DNA from: Pseudomonas sp. RIT288
GTDB taxonomy: Bacteria > Pseudomonadota > Gammaproteobacteria > Pseudomonadales > Pseudomonadaceae
Assembly: GCF_000631985.1 (NCBI RefSeq)
Contig: NZ_JFYN01000005.1
Location: 62,001 to 126,000 of the forward strand
DNA length: 64,000 nt
Reading direction: 5' to 3'
Shown here: positions 1 to 7,909 of the stretch, one piece after another
How the letters are laid out: every line of letters begins with the position of its first letter
Position numbering within the stretch: the first letter of the stretch is position 1
Translations under genes and position numbers: made by a program
Notes under the pieces: generated by a model
The model's database searches: none
Seen by the model: only the letters and a program-made list of their open reading frames with translations
What the model was told of the DNA's origin: nothing

Positions 1-396
1 ATCTACCGAAGCCCCATCTGCGGTAGTCCCGGCAGGAACGGGAGTCATAAGGAAAAACCCGATATTAGCCCCCATGTGTTTTCCAAGCCCATTATAGGGA
101 GCCCTGACAGTACTATCCCGGCGACTGTCAGTCCACGACATACCAATTCTAATAGGAGCATTACACGTAATGGTATAGCTAATGGTTCTGACGGCAAGTG
201 CAGTCTCGGCAGTTGCGCTCAACGAGGCACCAGGAATCAAGCCGTAGTTAATAGTGCCACCACCTGCAAAAGTTGGCGTACAGGCAGTGGGTGCGATAGT
301 ACCAATCACCCGCAGATCGGCGGTATCGACAGCAAATGCACTCGTCGCGCTTAGCAGTAGCAAAGAACCCAGCAGTGTTTTCTTAGGGAAGCTCAT
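1..396 (-). CDS. DUF1120 domain protein, fimbria-associated (3' end outside window)
   Basis: The first 132 codons are present and open to the window edge; the C-terminus lies outside. The product begins MSFPKKTLLGSLLLLSATSA, a signal peptide, so it is exported. The mature part (DLRVIGTIAP, then two cysteines about 40 residues apart) matches the paralogue at 1225-1869 almost position for position and resembles the DUF1120 family (E. coli YhcF/GltF), which is encoded beside chaperone-usher genes. A structural or adhesive subunit role is inferred from context. The gene sits downstream of a decayed chaperone gene and has its own candidate operator and promoter at 470-551. Local base composition is AT-richer than the downstream genes. 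Confidence 0.8.
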   Translation of the reverse strand, partial: MSFPKKTLLGSLLLLSATSAFAVDTADLRVIGTIAPTACTPTFAGGGTINYGLIPGASLSATAETALAVRTISYTITCNAPIRIGMSWTDSRRDSTVRAPYNGLGKHMGANIGFFLMTPVPAGTTADGASVD

Positions 397-469
397 GGCT
401 AATCATCCGTATTAAGAACCTCAAAGAAAGGCTACTAGAGCAAAACGCAACGTTGTATCTGCCTTGCAT

Positions 470-482
470 CTATGACCTGGGC
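470..482 (-). promoter_or_regulatory. Candidate core promoter of the first DUF1120 gene
   Basis: The minus strand reads GCCCAGGTCATAG. The same 13-base block with one change (GCCCAGGTAATAG) lies at 1947-1959 before the other DUF1120 gene. Both copies sit 42 to 43 bases downstream of the shared operator-like element. The TCATAG/TAATAG part could be a -10 hexamer of an activator-dependent promoter; no good -35 is seen. No start site is known. Confidence 0.4.
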
Positions 483-523
483 TCAGGGTAACGAGATCAC
501 TCATGCAGACGAATATGAAGTAG

Positions 524-551
524 CCCAAGGGGATGTAGGAAATTTCCCAAG
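524..551 (-). promoter_or_regulatory. Candidate response-regulator binding site, copy 1
   Basis: The minus strand carries GGAAATTTCCTACA, then four bases, then CTTGGG; an extra CTTGGG overlaps the left end. Copies with identical internal spacing are at 2002-2025 and 7882-7909. TTTCCTA is the heptad bound by BvgA of Bordetella, and the window encodes a BvgA/RocA1-type regulator. The site is about 130 bases upstream of the gene start at 396, close to the distance seen for copy 2. Confidence 0.55.
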
Positions 552-601
552 CAGTTGACGAAAAACAAGAAGAAAGAAACTGGATAAAGGAGGAATAAAG
601 A

Positions 602-620
602 CTCGGGCCGTTACGGCCCT
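602..620 (-). terminator. Possible terminator after the chaperone remnant
   Basis: The minus strand forms GGGCCG-TAA-CGGCCC, a perfect six-pair hairpin, followed by the weak T-containing tail GAGTCTTTATT. It begins about 35 bases after the stop of the chaperone remnant. A related block (AGTGACAGGGCCG) follows the hybrid kinase gene near 2150-2170, but there the hairpin is imperfect. Confidence 0.45.
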
Positions 621-653
621 GTCACTGCAACTATTCCTCCGCGTCAATGGCTC

Positions 654-1094
654 TCAAGTGACCCGTTGTAGACGTTCAACCCTGTTGCCACCGCGGGCAT
701 TTCCTTTCTGGCGCACGGTGACGCCGATTTTCCCCTTGGCCGCGGGATCGGATTGCGGGATGCCCTCGAAGGTCACGTGCTTGAGTCGTTGGGCAGTAAT
801 AGGTTGCTCAGACTGGATAAAACGCACCAGTCGCTTTTCCCCGGCCTCGACCCGGCCCATGGGCGGGCTGACCACCAGCAGGCTGTCCTGATCTTCCGGC
901 AGGTTCTCCAGCGAGGTGTAGAGCAACATGGCTTTGTCACCGCTGTTGGTAACATTCATGGTGCCTTCGCCGTCGGCGACATTGACCAATACCACGGTGG
1001 ATTCAGGCACCATGCCGGCAGCCTGGGACATCGGGCTGATAGGGACCAACATGACGAGAAAGAGCAGTTTGGCCTTATCGAAAATATGAAAAAT
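654..1094 (-). pseudogene. Decayed PapD-like periplasmic pilus chaperone
   Basis: The reading frame encodes the N-terminal immunoglobulin-like domain of a chaperone-usher chaperone: MVPESTVVLVNVADGEGTMN, LLYTSLENLPED, the conserved RVEAGEKRLVRFI stretch and RLKHVTFEGIPQ. It ends at RVERLQRVT, so the C-terminal half of a usual 230-250 residue chaperone is missing. An intact signal peptide (FHIFDKAKLLFLVMLVPISP) lies upstream of the first ATG (1052) in the same frame, and the codon in the start position behind a GGAGG is ATT at 1094, as though ATG had mutated. Loss of start and C-terminus together suggests a pseudogene; low expression from ATT or the ATG at 1052 remains possible. No chaperone C-terminal domain was found in the other frames down to position 397. 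Confidence 0.7.
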
Positions 1095-1224
1095 TATCCT
1101 CCAGCAAATTGAAAGCGCACTACTCCTTAGGGTTCAAGAGAGACAAGTAAGAAAACAAAGGACAAGCGAAGAAAAAACGAAATATCATATTGCGCCCTAA
1201 GTGGAGCGCAATATAAATACCGTA

Positions 1225-1869
1225 TTACAGGTAGTTAACGGTCATAGTGGAGAGACCATCAAGAGTGACTTCAGTGTTCATATTGAGGCTTTGAGTCGGT
1301 GCAATTACCGAAGTCACACGAATTGTTCCGGCATATGTCGAGTAAGCTCCCGGAACCAATGTACCAACCGGAGCGTAGGAGTACTGTCGAATTCCATCAT
1401 TCGCGACTGTACCGACATTGGAAAGAAGCCAAGGTCCAGTCGCAGTATTTTTCTGGATTAAATCGACAGCATTACCATCTGCGGTAGTACCAGCAACAAC
1501 ATTGGCGACCTGATAGCGACCAATGTTAGCGCCACCATGTTGGCCGAGGCCGAAATAGTTAATAGCCGGTGCCGTTCCTGTTGTAGCGGTACCTGCTCGA
1601 GCATCGCGCCAGGTTGTAGAAATCACAAGAGGAGCATTACAAGTAATCGTGTACGCAACATCCCGCGCGGCCAAAGTGGTCTCGGTAGTTTGGCCCAGAG
1701 AAGCGGGAGGAATGGCACCGTAGTTAACAGTCGCACCACCCGTAAAAACTGGAGTACAAGCACTTGGCGCAATAGTACCAATAACACGCAGATCCGCGTT
1801 ATCTGCAAGCACACTGGTAGCGCCCAGCAACAACACAGAACCCAACATTACCTTTTTAGGAAAGTTCAT
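1225..1869 (-). CDS. DUF1120 domain protein, fimbria-associated (complete)
   Basis: The 214-residue product starts MNFPKKVMLGSVLLLGATSV, a clear signal peptide, followed by DLRVIGTIAPSACTPVF and a beta-rich, Thr/Ala/Gly-rich mature chain with two cysteines that could form the disulfide typical of pilin-like folds. It ends in TMTVNYL, an alternating hydrophobic strand. The family is DUF1120 (YhcF/GltF in E. coli, next to the yhcA chaperone and yhcD usher). ATG 1869 is preferred over the in-frame GTG at 1872 because the paralogue starts MSFPKK and AGG lies at better spacing. A role as an extracellular or outer-membrane-associated fimbrial component is inferred. Lower GC than neighbouring core genes suggests acquisition. 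Confidence 0.82.
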   Translation of the reverse strand: MNFPKKVMLGSVLLLGATSVLADNADLRVIGTIAPSACTPVFTGGATVNYGAIPPASLGQTTETTLAARDVAYTITCNAPLVISTTWRDARAGTATTGTAPAINYFGLGQHGGANIGRYQVANVVAGTTADGNAVDLIQKNTATGPWLLSNVGTVANDGIRQYSYAPVGTLVPGAYSTYAGTIRVTSVIAPTQSLNMNTEVTLDGLSTMTVNYL

Positions 1870-1946
1870 CACATTTACCTATTAATAAAATACAAGGATA
1901 AAGACAGGCAGTGAGTTCAAGACTGTTCATCTCGTTAGCTTGTTCT

Positions 1947-1959
1947 CTATTACCTGGGC
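1947..1959 (-). promoter_or_regulatory. Candidate core promoter of the complete DUF1120 gene
   Basis: The minus strand reads GCCCAGGTAATAG, matching the block at 470-482 in 12 of 13 bases, at the same distance (43 bases) from the operator-like element. TAATAG may be the -10 hexamer. Confidence 0.4.
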
Positions 1960-2001
1960 ACCAGAATAAGCAAGGGCAAAGCGTGGCAGTATCCGAATCA
2001 G

Positions 2002-2025
2002 CCCAAGCCTTTGTAGGAAATTTCC
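2002..2025 (-). promoter_or_regulatory. Candidate response-regulator binding site, copy 2
   Basis: The minus strand carries GGAAATTTCCTACA, four bases, then CTTGGG, identical in core and spacing to copy 1. It is 133 bases upstream of the ATG at 1869 and within the roughly 330-base gap after the hybrid kinase gene. That gap holds no other recognisable feature apart from the core promoter block. Confidence 0.55.
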
Positions 2026-2195
2026 GGCGACCTGAAGTGGCATGGGACAAGATCCCCGAGCATCATGTTGAAACCAACGCATTGCACGTTCCTCTGTGCA
2101 GCCTTGTATATAACGCGATTTTAAATTTTGAAGTTTCGAGACTCCGGACAATTGCGGCCCTGTCACTTAACACCCGGTTCTGCGCTTTAGTAGGT

Positions 2196-5100
2196 CTAGA
2201 TGGATCCGGTGTAAGTATCCAACGCCATCGCCAGCGCGGACATTTCCTCTTTCAACGCAGCACCCGCCCGCCGCAGGGCCTGCCCGTCTGCCTTCGCTTC
2301 ACAGGCGGCCTCCAGTTGCTCGCAGGCCAGGATCAGGCGTCGGGCCTTGACGATGCGCGCGCCGCCCTTGACCTTGTGCGCCAGGTCGGAGAGTTCCTGC
2401 CAGTCCTGGGTGGAGCAGTCCTCGGCCAGCCGGGCCATGTCCTGCTGGTTGCTCTGCGCCAGGTCGTTCAGCAGCTCGCGCATCGCCGTCTGATCGCCGC
2501 GGACCAGTTTTTCTAGGGAGGCGAAGTCGATGTCGTCGGTCTGCTCCTCGGCGGCTTGATCCGCCGGCACCGCGACGACGACCGGCTCGAACCGGTCCAG
2601 GCGCTGCTTGAGCGACTCCAGGCTGATGGGCTTGAACAGGCAGTCGTCCATACCCGCCTCCAGGCACCGGGTCTTTTCATCCGGTTGCGCGTTGGCGGTA
2701 AAGCCGATGATCAGGCACGGCGCCAGGCGCCGGTCCGCTTCCTCGGCACGGATCGCGCGCGACAGGGCATAGCCGTTCATGATCGGCATATTGCAGTCGG
2801 TGATCACCACATCGAAACGCTGCTTGCGCCAGGCGCGCAAGCCATGGGCGCCGTCCTGGGCCTCAACCATCTCGTGGCCCAGGTAGCCCAACTGCTTGGA
2901 CAGCAGCAGGCGGTTGGCCGGGTAGTCGTCGACCACCAGAATCTTCAGTGGCTGCTGGAGCGAGGCTTCAATCGCTGAGGGTGCTTCAGGGGGCAGCGGT
3001 TCGAGGACCGGCATCTGCAGCAGTACTTCGATCTGCGTGCCCTGCCCCAGCACGCTATGCAAGTGCAGTTGCCCGCCCATCATTTCGCACAGGGTGCGGC
3101 TGATGACCAGCCCCAGGCCCGAGCCGCTGCGGCCGGACTGGTTGTTGTTGCTGGCCTGGGTGAAGGGGCTGAACAGGCGCTGCTGGTCCTCCACGGAAAT
3201 GCCTTGACCACTGTCCTCCACCCGCAGCCGTATCGATAGCGGCTCGCCGGGAGTGTCGTCCAGCACTTCCAGGAGCAGGCGCACTTCACCTTCGGCGGTG
3301 AACTTGATGGCGTTGCTGACCAGGTTGGAAATGACCTGCTTTAAACGCAGCGGATCGATCGACACATCGCAATCGGCGCGCGCATCCAGCGTCAGCTCCA
3401 ACTTCAGTTGTTTCTGCTCCGCCAAGCCCTCGAAGATCCGCGCCACCGACTTGATCAATTCCCTGAGGTTGGCGCGGCCCAAAGTCAGGGACAGTTTGCC
3501 GGACTCGATCCGGGCGATGTCGAGGATATCGCCGATCAAGTCCAGCAGGCCGTGGGCGGCTCCCGATGCGACTTCGATGGCAAAGCGGTCAAGAACGCCC
3601 TGATCGGACTTTTTCAGAGCCAGTTCGAGCATGCCGATCACCGCGTTCAGCGGCGTACGAATTTCATGACTCATGGTCGCCAGGAAAGTGGTCTTGGCCC
3701 GGTTGGCTTCCTGGACCATGCCCAGCAGTTGCTCCCGCTCGCTGACATCGATCCAGCCGGCGATCATGCCGGCAATGATCCCTTCGCTGTCCTTGTACGG
3801 CAGCATCCAGTGATAGATCGTCAGCCGACGACCGTCTGGCAAGATCAACGCGCGATCCTGGACTCTGGATATATCCTCGCGCAGTACCTGCAGGTACTCG
3901 TCGTGGTAGGCCGCCGCTTCGGTGCTGTCGGTAAACACGCTTTCAGTAATGCGCTTGCCCAGCACGTCGTCGTTGCTCAGGCCCAGTACATTGAGGTAGC
4001 TGGAGTTGCAGATCACCATGCGCCCCTCGAGGTCACGCACGTAGATCGGATGCGGCGTGCCATCGATCAGCACCCGCATGAATTCCAGCTGGTTGCTCAG
4101 CGCCCGCTCGGCCACTTCGCGCCGTTGGATCAGGCGGCGCAGGTAAGCGATCCAAAAAAAAGCAACCAGCAGCAACACACCAGCGATAAAGAAGCCCTGG
4201 ACAATCGCATCGCGATTACGTAGCCAGAAGGTGTCGTCGATCACCACCTCGCTGCGCCAGCGGTTGGTGATCTCGGCCATTTCTTCCGGCGAGATACTCA
4301 GCAGGGCCTTTTCCAGGATGGCGTACAGTTCCAGGTCACCGCGCTTGGTAACGAAAGCAAATCGGGCGGGTTCGATGCCGACGGTGCTGGTGACCTGCAA
4401 ACGCTCTCGATACTGCCGGGAAATCATGTAACGCGCGCTGAGCAGGGAGTTAGCGCCGGCATCGGCCTCACCCTTGGCGACCATCGCCATGACCTGGGCG
4501 GCGTTGTCCGCATAGACGATCTGCACCTGGGGAAAATGGCTGGTGATGTAGTCGGTGAGGAACATGCCGCGAATGATCGCAAGGCGTTTGCCGGCCATAT
4601 CATCTAGAGTCGCCGGGCTCTGCGGATCCATGCGAGTGATCAACACGTAAGGTGTCGACAAATAAGGCCGAGTAAAGCGCATCTGCCCTTCCCGCTCGGC
4701 ACTCGGGGTCAAGGCGGCCAACAGATCAACCTTGCCAGCCTGCAGGTTATCGATCTGTCGGGCCATTGAGGTGCCCCGCACCGTATCGAACTTCAAACCG
4801 GTACGCAGGCTGACCTTGGCCAGCACGTCGGCGCTGACACCACGCAGGGAACCTTTCTTGTCGAAGAACGACAGTGGCAGGAAGTTCTCCATCGCCGCCA
4901 CCGTGACCCTGGGGTGCTGTTCCAGCCAGCGCTGTTCCTTGGGCGTGAGGTGGAGGCGATTCTGCCCCGGGATATTCATCTCGGAAGCTCCCCAGCGCCG
5001 CAGAATGGCCATGCGCTCGCCGATGGGAATCGCCGCGATGGCGGCATTGGTGATGCCCAACAGTCGAGTGTTGCTGGCGGACAAGGCAAAGGCAAAGCGG

Positions 5101-5825
5101 CTGCCCTCCAGCCGCGAGAAGTCGCTGAGCCGAACATTGTTCAGGTAGTTCATGCCGATCAAGTAGTTGGCACTGATGGCATCACCGAGGTAGGCATCGG
5201 CCTTGCCAAAGGCCACGGCACCAATCGCGCTCAACGTCGAAGGGTAGAGTTGCAGCTCAGCCTCGGGGTAGGCGCGTTTGACACTCTGCGGCGGCAGGTA
5301 GTGGTACAGCATTGAAATCTTTTTCCCCGACATGTCCCCGGCAAACGAAGCACCTTCGTCGCTGCGGGTGACGATCATCGGTTGATCGTCGGCATAGGCG
5401 GTCGACATCACCAGTTCGGGATCGCTCTCTTCGAAACCGTTGGCGGTGCCCAGCAAGTCGACTTCACCGTCTTTCAGCGCACGGATCACGTCGGCTCTGG
5501 ACGGGAATCGACGCACCTGCACCTGGACGTGCAGCAGCTGCGCCAGCAGCCCTACGTAATCGGCGGTCAGTCCTTCGTAATCGCGACCGGTGCCGGTCAC
5601 GTCGAAGGGCGGGTAATCCGGTGCCGAAATCCCCAAGTACAACGTGCCTTTCTTGCGCAACCAGCTCCAGTCCGCCTCGGCAAGCTCGACCTGCGGCTCC
5701 CCCAGACTGGAGCGCCCAAGCAATTGCAGGGTTTCCACTTCAGACTCATCAGAGGCGTGAACCACCGCGAATATCGGCGACAGCGACACCAGCAGGGCCA
5801 AGCACAAGCGCAATGAAGATTTCAT
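2196..5825 (-). CDS. Hybrid sensor histidine kinase of the BvgS/EvgS/RocS1 type
   Basis: This 1209-residue unorthodox kinase has a signal peptide (MKSSLRLCLALLVSLSPIFA), two periplasmic family-3 solute-binding (Venus flytrap) domains at about 50-270 and 300-525, and a transmembrane helix near 540-562 (GFFIAGVLLLVAFFWIAYL). A PAS domain follows (RVLIDGTPHPIYVRDLEGR), then a HisKA H-box MSHEIRTPLN with His near 719, an ATPase domain (NLVSNAIKFTAEG and GSGLGLVISRTL), a receiver (VVITDCNMP, Asp near 1010) and a C-terminal HPt domain (AHKVKGGARIV, His near 1148). The domain order is that of BvgS/EvgS and of RocS1/SadS of P. aeruginosa, which control cup fimbriae. It overlaps the upstream regulator gene by one base, so the two are co-translated. 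The periplasmic ligand is unknown. Confidence 0.93.
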   Translation of the reverse strand: MKSSLRLCLALLVSLSPIFAVVHASDESEVETLQLLGRSSLGEPQVELAEADWSWLRKKGTLYLGISAPDYPPFDVTGTGRDYEGLTADYVGLLAQLLHVQVQVRRFPSRADVIRALKDGEVDLLGTANGFEESDPELVMSTAYADDQPMIVTRSDEGASFAGDMSGKKISMLYHYLPPQSVKRAYPEAELQLYPSTLSAIGAVAFGKADAYLGDAISANYLIGMNYLNNVRLSDFSRLEGSRFAFALSASNTRLLGITNAAIAAIPIGERMAILRRWGASEMNIPGQNRLHLTPKEQRWLEQHPRVTVAAMENFLPLSFFDKKGSLRGVSADVLAKVSLRTGLKFDTVRGTSMARQIDNLQAGKVDLLAALTPSAEREGQMRFTRPYLSTPYVLITRMDPQSPATLDDMAGKRLAIIRGMFLTDYITSHFPQVQIVYADNAAQVMAMVAKGEADAGANSLLSARYMISRQYRERLQVTSTVGIEPARFAFVTKRGDLELYAILEKALLSISPEEMAEITNRWRSEVVIDDTFWLRNRDAIVQGFFIAGVLLLVAFFWIAYLRRLIQRREVAERALSNQLEFMRVLIDGTPHPIYVRDLEGRMVICNSSYLNVLGLSNDDVLGKRITESVFTDSTEAAAYHDEYLQVLREDISRVQDRALILPDGRRLTIYHWMLPYKDSEGIIAGMIAGWIDVSEREQLLGMVQEANRAKTTFLATMSHEIRTPLNAVIGMLELALKKSDQGVLDRFAIEVASGAAHGLLDLIGDILDIARIESGKLSLTLGRANLRELIKSVARIFEGLAEQKQLKLELTLDARADCDVSIDPLRLKQVISNLVSNAIKFTAEGEVRLLLEVLDDTPGEPLSIRLRVEDSGQGISVEDQQRLFSPFTQASNNNQSGRSGSGLGLVISRTLCEMMGGQLHLHSVLGQGTQIEVLLQMPVLEPLPPEAPSAIEASLQQPLKILVVDDYPANRLLLSKQLGYLGHEMVEAQDGAHGLRAWRKQRFDVVITDCNMPIMNGYALSRAIRAEEADRRLAPCLIIGFTANAQPDEKTRCLEAGMDDCLFKPISLESLKQRLDRFEPVVVAVPADQAAEEQTDDIDFASLEKLVRGDQTAMRELLNDLAQSNQQDMARLAEDCSTQDWQELSDLAHKVKGGARIVKARRLILACEQLEAACEAKADGQALRRAGAALKEEMSALAMALDTYTGSI

Positions 5826-6451
5826 CAGATCAGGTCATTACGCTTGGCCAGCTCCGACAGGTGCACCAGCGAGCTGATATTGAGTTTCTCGATTATTCGG
5901 GCTTTATAGGTGCTGATGGTCTTGTTGCTCAAGAGCATGTCGTCACCGATCTGCTTGTTGCTCAAACCTTTGGCCAGTTGCTGCAGAATCGACAGTTCCC
6001 GGTCGGAAAGGCTCTCGATCAAAGCCTGTTCCGAAGCTTCGACGTCCTCCCTGCGCACCGAGTTCAGGGTCAGGTCGGGGAAGAAGGTGTAGCCAGACTT
6101 GATGGCGTTGATAGCCTTCACCAGCTCATCCAGGTCATCAGCTTTCGACACATAGCCGGCGGCCCCCGCACGCATACAACGCATCGAAAAGAACACCGGG
6201 GACAAGGACGTCAGAACCAGGACCTTCACCGGCAGCGCCAACGCCGAGATGCGGTTCAGCGCATCCAGGCCGTCTACCCCCGGCATGGAGATATCCAACA
6301 GCACCAGGTTGGGCTGATGCTCACGGGTCAGTTGGACGGCCGAGGCGCCGTTGTCGGTTTCCGCCACGACCTCGTACTGCTGCTGCTTGAGGATCATCCT
6401 CACGGTCGAACGTATGAACGGGTGATCGTCCACAATCACGGCTTTGAGCAT
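5825..6451 (-). CDS. LuxR/NarL-type response regulator (BvgA/EvgA/RocA1-like)
   Basis: The 208-residue protein has an N-terminal receiver with D8-D9 and phosphoacceptor D53 (LVLLDISMPG), the switch threonine in VLVLTS and lysine in VSKADD, and a C-terminal LuxR helix-turn-helix (LSDRELSILQQLAKGLSNKQ, then TISTYKARIIEKLNI). Start 6451 is chosen because the family begins MLKAVIVDDHP and AGAGG lies five bases upstream; a longer frame to 6514 adds 21 residues with no conserved character. Its stop overlaps the kinase start (TGATG), and the kinase HPt domain is the expected phosphodonor. The candidate operators at 524, 2002 and 7882 are the predicted targets. It most resembles RocA1 and BvgA/EvgA; orthology is not proven. 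Confidence 0.92.
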   Translation of the reverse strand: MLKAVIVDDHPFIRSTVRMILKQQQYEVVAETDNGASAVQLTREHQPNLVLLDISMPGVDGLDALNRISALALPVKVLVLTSLSPVFFSMRCMRAGAAGYVSKADDLDELVKAINAIKSGYTFFPDLTLNSVRREDVEASEQALIESLSDRELSILQQLAKGLSNKQIGDDMLLSNKTISTYKARIIEKLNISSLVHLSELAKRNDLI

Positions 6452-6585
6452 AAGAGCCTCTGGAAATGGGGGAACGAAATTCGAATCGGGAAGGGAGCAG
6501 GATGCTATATGCAAAGCGCCTGATGTCCCGCTACGGCTTTTAGCATATATGAGCTTTTACAAGTCGGCGTGCGACGTGTTTTTCT

Positions 6586-7806
6586 TCATCTGCGAAGCGC
6601 TGGCTCCCCCTCTTCCTCCCCGGCGATAGTGGGTGCCCGCAGCCATGTTAATAGCTCATGGGAAGACATTGGCTGGGCATAGTAAAAACCCTGACCGACT
6701 TCACATCCCATATTGATGAGCGCATAGCACTCCTGCTGATTGCTGACCCCTTCGATCACCAGCGACATGCCTAGGGAACGCGCCAAGGCCACCGTGCTGG
6801 CAATCACCGCTTTACTGCGGGGCTCATGGATGTTGCGGACAAATTCACCGTCCAGCTTGATCTCGCTGAAAGGTAATTGGCAAAGCAATTTCAGGGAGGA
6901 AAAGCCCACGGCAAAATCATCGATAGACAGCCCGCAACCCATCACCCGCAAACGCAACAGGCTCTCCTGAATCCTCGGCTGGATCTCCAGCAGGCCGCTC
7001 TCCGCCAACTCGAACGTCAGGATCGAAGCGGATACTCGATAGCGCCTTAGCGCTTGACGAATATGGTCGGTCAAACCCGCCTCCAACAGCTGGGATGCAT
7101 GCAGGTTGAACGACATCTCCAGCGGGCGCCCACCCCGCTGCAACATGCCCAGCAGACTCAGCCCCTGTTCCAACAACTGCTTGAACATCTCATCGATCAG
7201 GTCGTACGCGAGCACAGCTGCTAGAAAATCCCTGGGCAGCAGCAGGCCCTTCGACGGATGCAGCCAACGCGCCAGGACTTCAACTCCCGCTGCCTGACCA
7301 TTGGCTAGAAAGAACTTGGGCTGGAAGAACGCGCGGAACTCGCCCAGCGCCAGCCCGCGGCGAATGTCTTCTTCGTTGGGCAAGGTCATGACTGGAACAG
7401 GCATCGCTGTCTTTACCCGGCATTGATACTGATATCGCTGCAGGATTTTTTGCAGGGCCTTGGCCTGTATCGGGGTGCTCAGGGTTCCCAGCAGTTCCAC
7501 CCCGGAAAACGAGACCATCTGTTCGATGGCCCGGCGCAACTGCGGTTGAAACTCACAGTAGAGAATCACTGCCCGAACCATCGACAACTGGCCCACGCAG
7601 TTAAGGAAATCCAGGCAATCCATGCCCATGTGGGCCAGGTCGCACAGGGCTACATCCACTTGGCCTTGGCGCTGCATCAAAGTCAGCGCCTTTTCTCCGC
7701 TGTCGGCCTGCAAAATATCGAAGACACCCAATTGTTGCAGCGCGGCGACCACGGCGCTGCGCTGAGCCGAGTGTTGTTCTAAAACCAGAATACGCAGGGA
7801 GGTCAT
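6586..7806 (-). CDS. Response regulator with EAL domain, RocR-like c-di-GMP phosphodiesterase
   Basis: In this 406-residue protein an N-terminal receiver (about 1-125, phosphoacceptor D56 in VALCDLAHMGMD) is followed by an EAL domain (about 155-395). Catalytic signatures are EVLARW, FNLHASQL, FELAESGLLE, IDDFAVGFSSL, IKLDGEFV, VIEGV and QGFYYAQPM, so most metal and substrate ligands are present. Sequence and domain order resemble RocR of P. aeruginosa, which counteracts RocA1 and hydrolyses c-di-GMP. Two deviations are seen: the receiver acidic pocket reads LEQH instead of LEDE, and loop 6 reads DDFAVG instead of DDFGAG. It lies upstream of the regulator and kinase on the same strand, with operator-like copy 3 before its start. 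SD sequence is weak. Confidence 0.88.
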   Translation of the reverse strand: MTSLRILVLEQHSAQRSAVVAALQQLGVFDILQADSGEKALTLMQRQGQVDVALCDLAHMGMDCLDFLNCVGQLSMVRAVILYCEFQPQLRRAIEQMVSFSGVELLGTLSTPIQAKALQKILQRYQYQCRVKTAMPVPVMTLPNEEDIRRGLALGEFRAFFQPKFFLANGQAAGVEVLARWLHPSKGLLLPRDFLAAVLAYDLIDEMFKQLLEQGLSLLGMLQRGGRPLEMSFNLHASQLLEAGLTDHIRQALRRYRVSASILTFELAESGLLEIQPRIQESLLRLRVMGCGLSIDDFAVGFSSLKLLCQLPFSEIKLDGEFVRNIHEPRSKAVIASTVALARSLGMSLVIEGVSNQQECYALINMGCEVGQGFYYAQPMSSHELLTWLRAPTIAGEEEGEPALRR

Positions 7807-7881
7807 CGTTCGTCTGCCATTGCCATGAAGCCAAGGAGAGGCATTCTGCTAGGTGATTTCGGAGTTTTGAGCAGGGATCCT

Positions 7882-7909
7882 CCCAAAGACTTGTAGGATT
7901 TTTCCCAAG
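7882..7909 (-). promoter_or_regulatory. Candidate response-regulator binding site, copy 3
   Basis: The minus strand reads CTTGGGAAAAATCCTACA, four bases, then TTTGGG, the same architecture as copies 1 and 2. It lies 76 bases upstream of the REC-EAL gene start, suggesting that the regulator controls its own c-di-GMP partner. The core promoter block seen near copies 1 and 2 is absent here. Confidence 0.5.

Noticed and set aside
397..653. Missing C-terminal domain of the chaperone in another frame
   Set aside because: The other minus-strand frames give only short peptides after RQKGN (for example one ending SLESH) with no chaperone C-terminal motifs before the next gene, so a simple frameshift does not restore the protein.
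2030..2195. Terminator after the hybrid kinase gene
   Set aside because: The GGGCCGCAATTG region pairs poorly and has no T-run, so it was not listed as a terminator.
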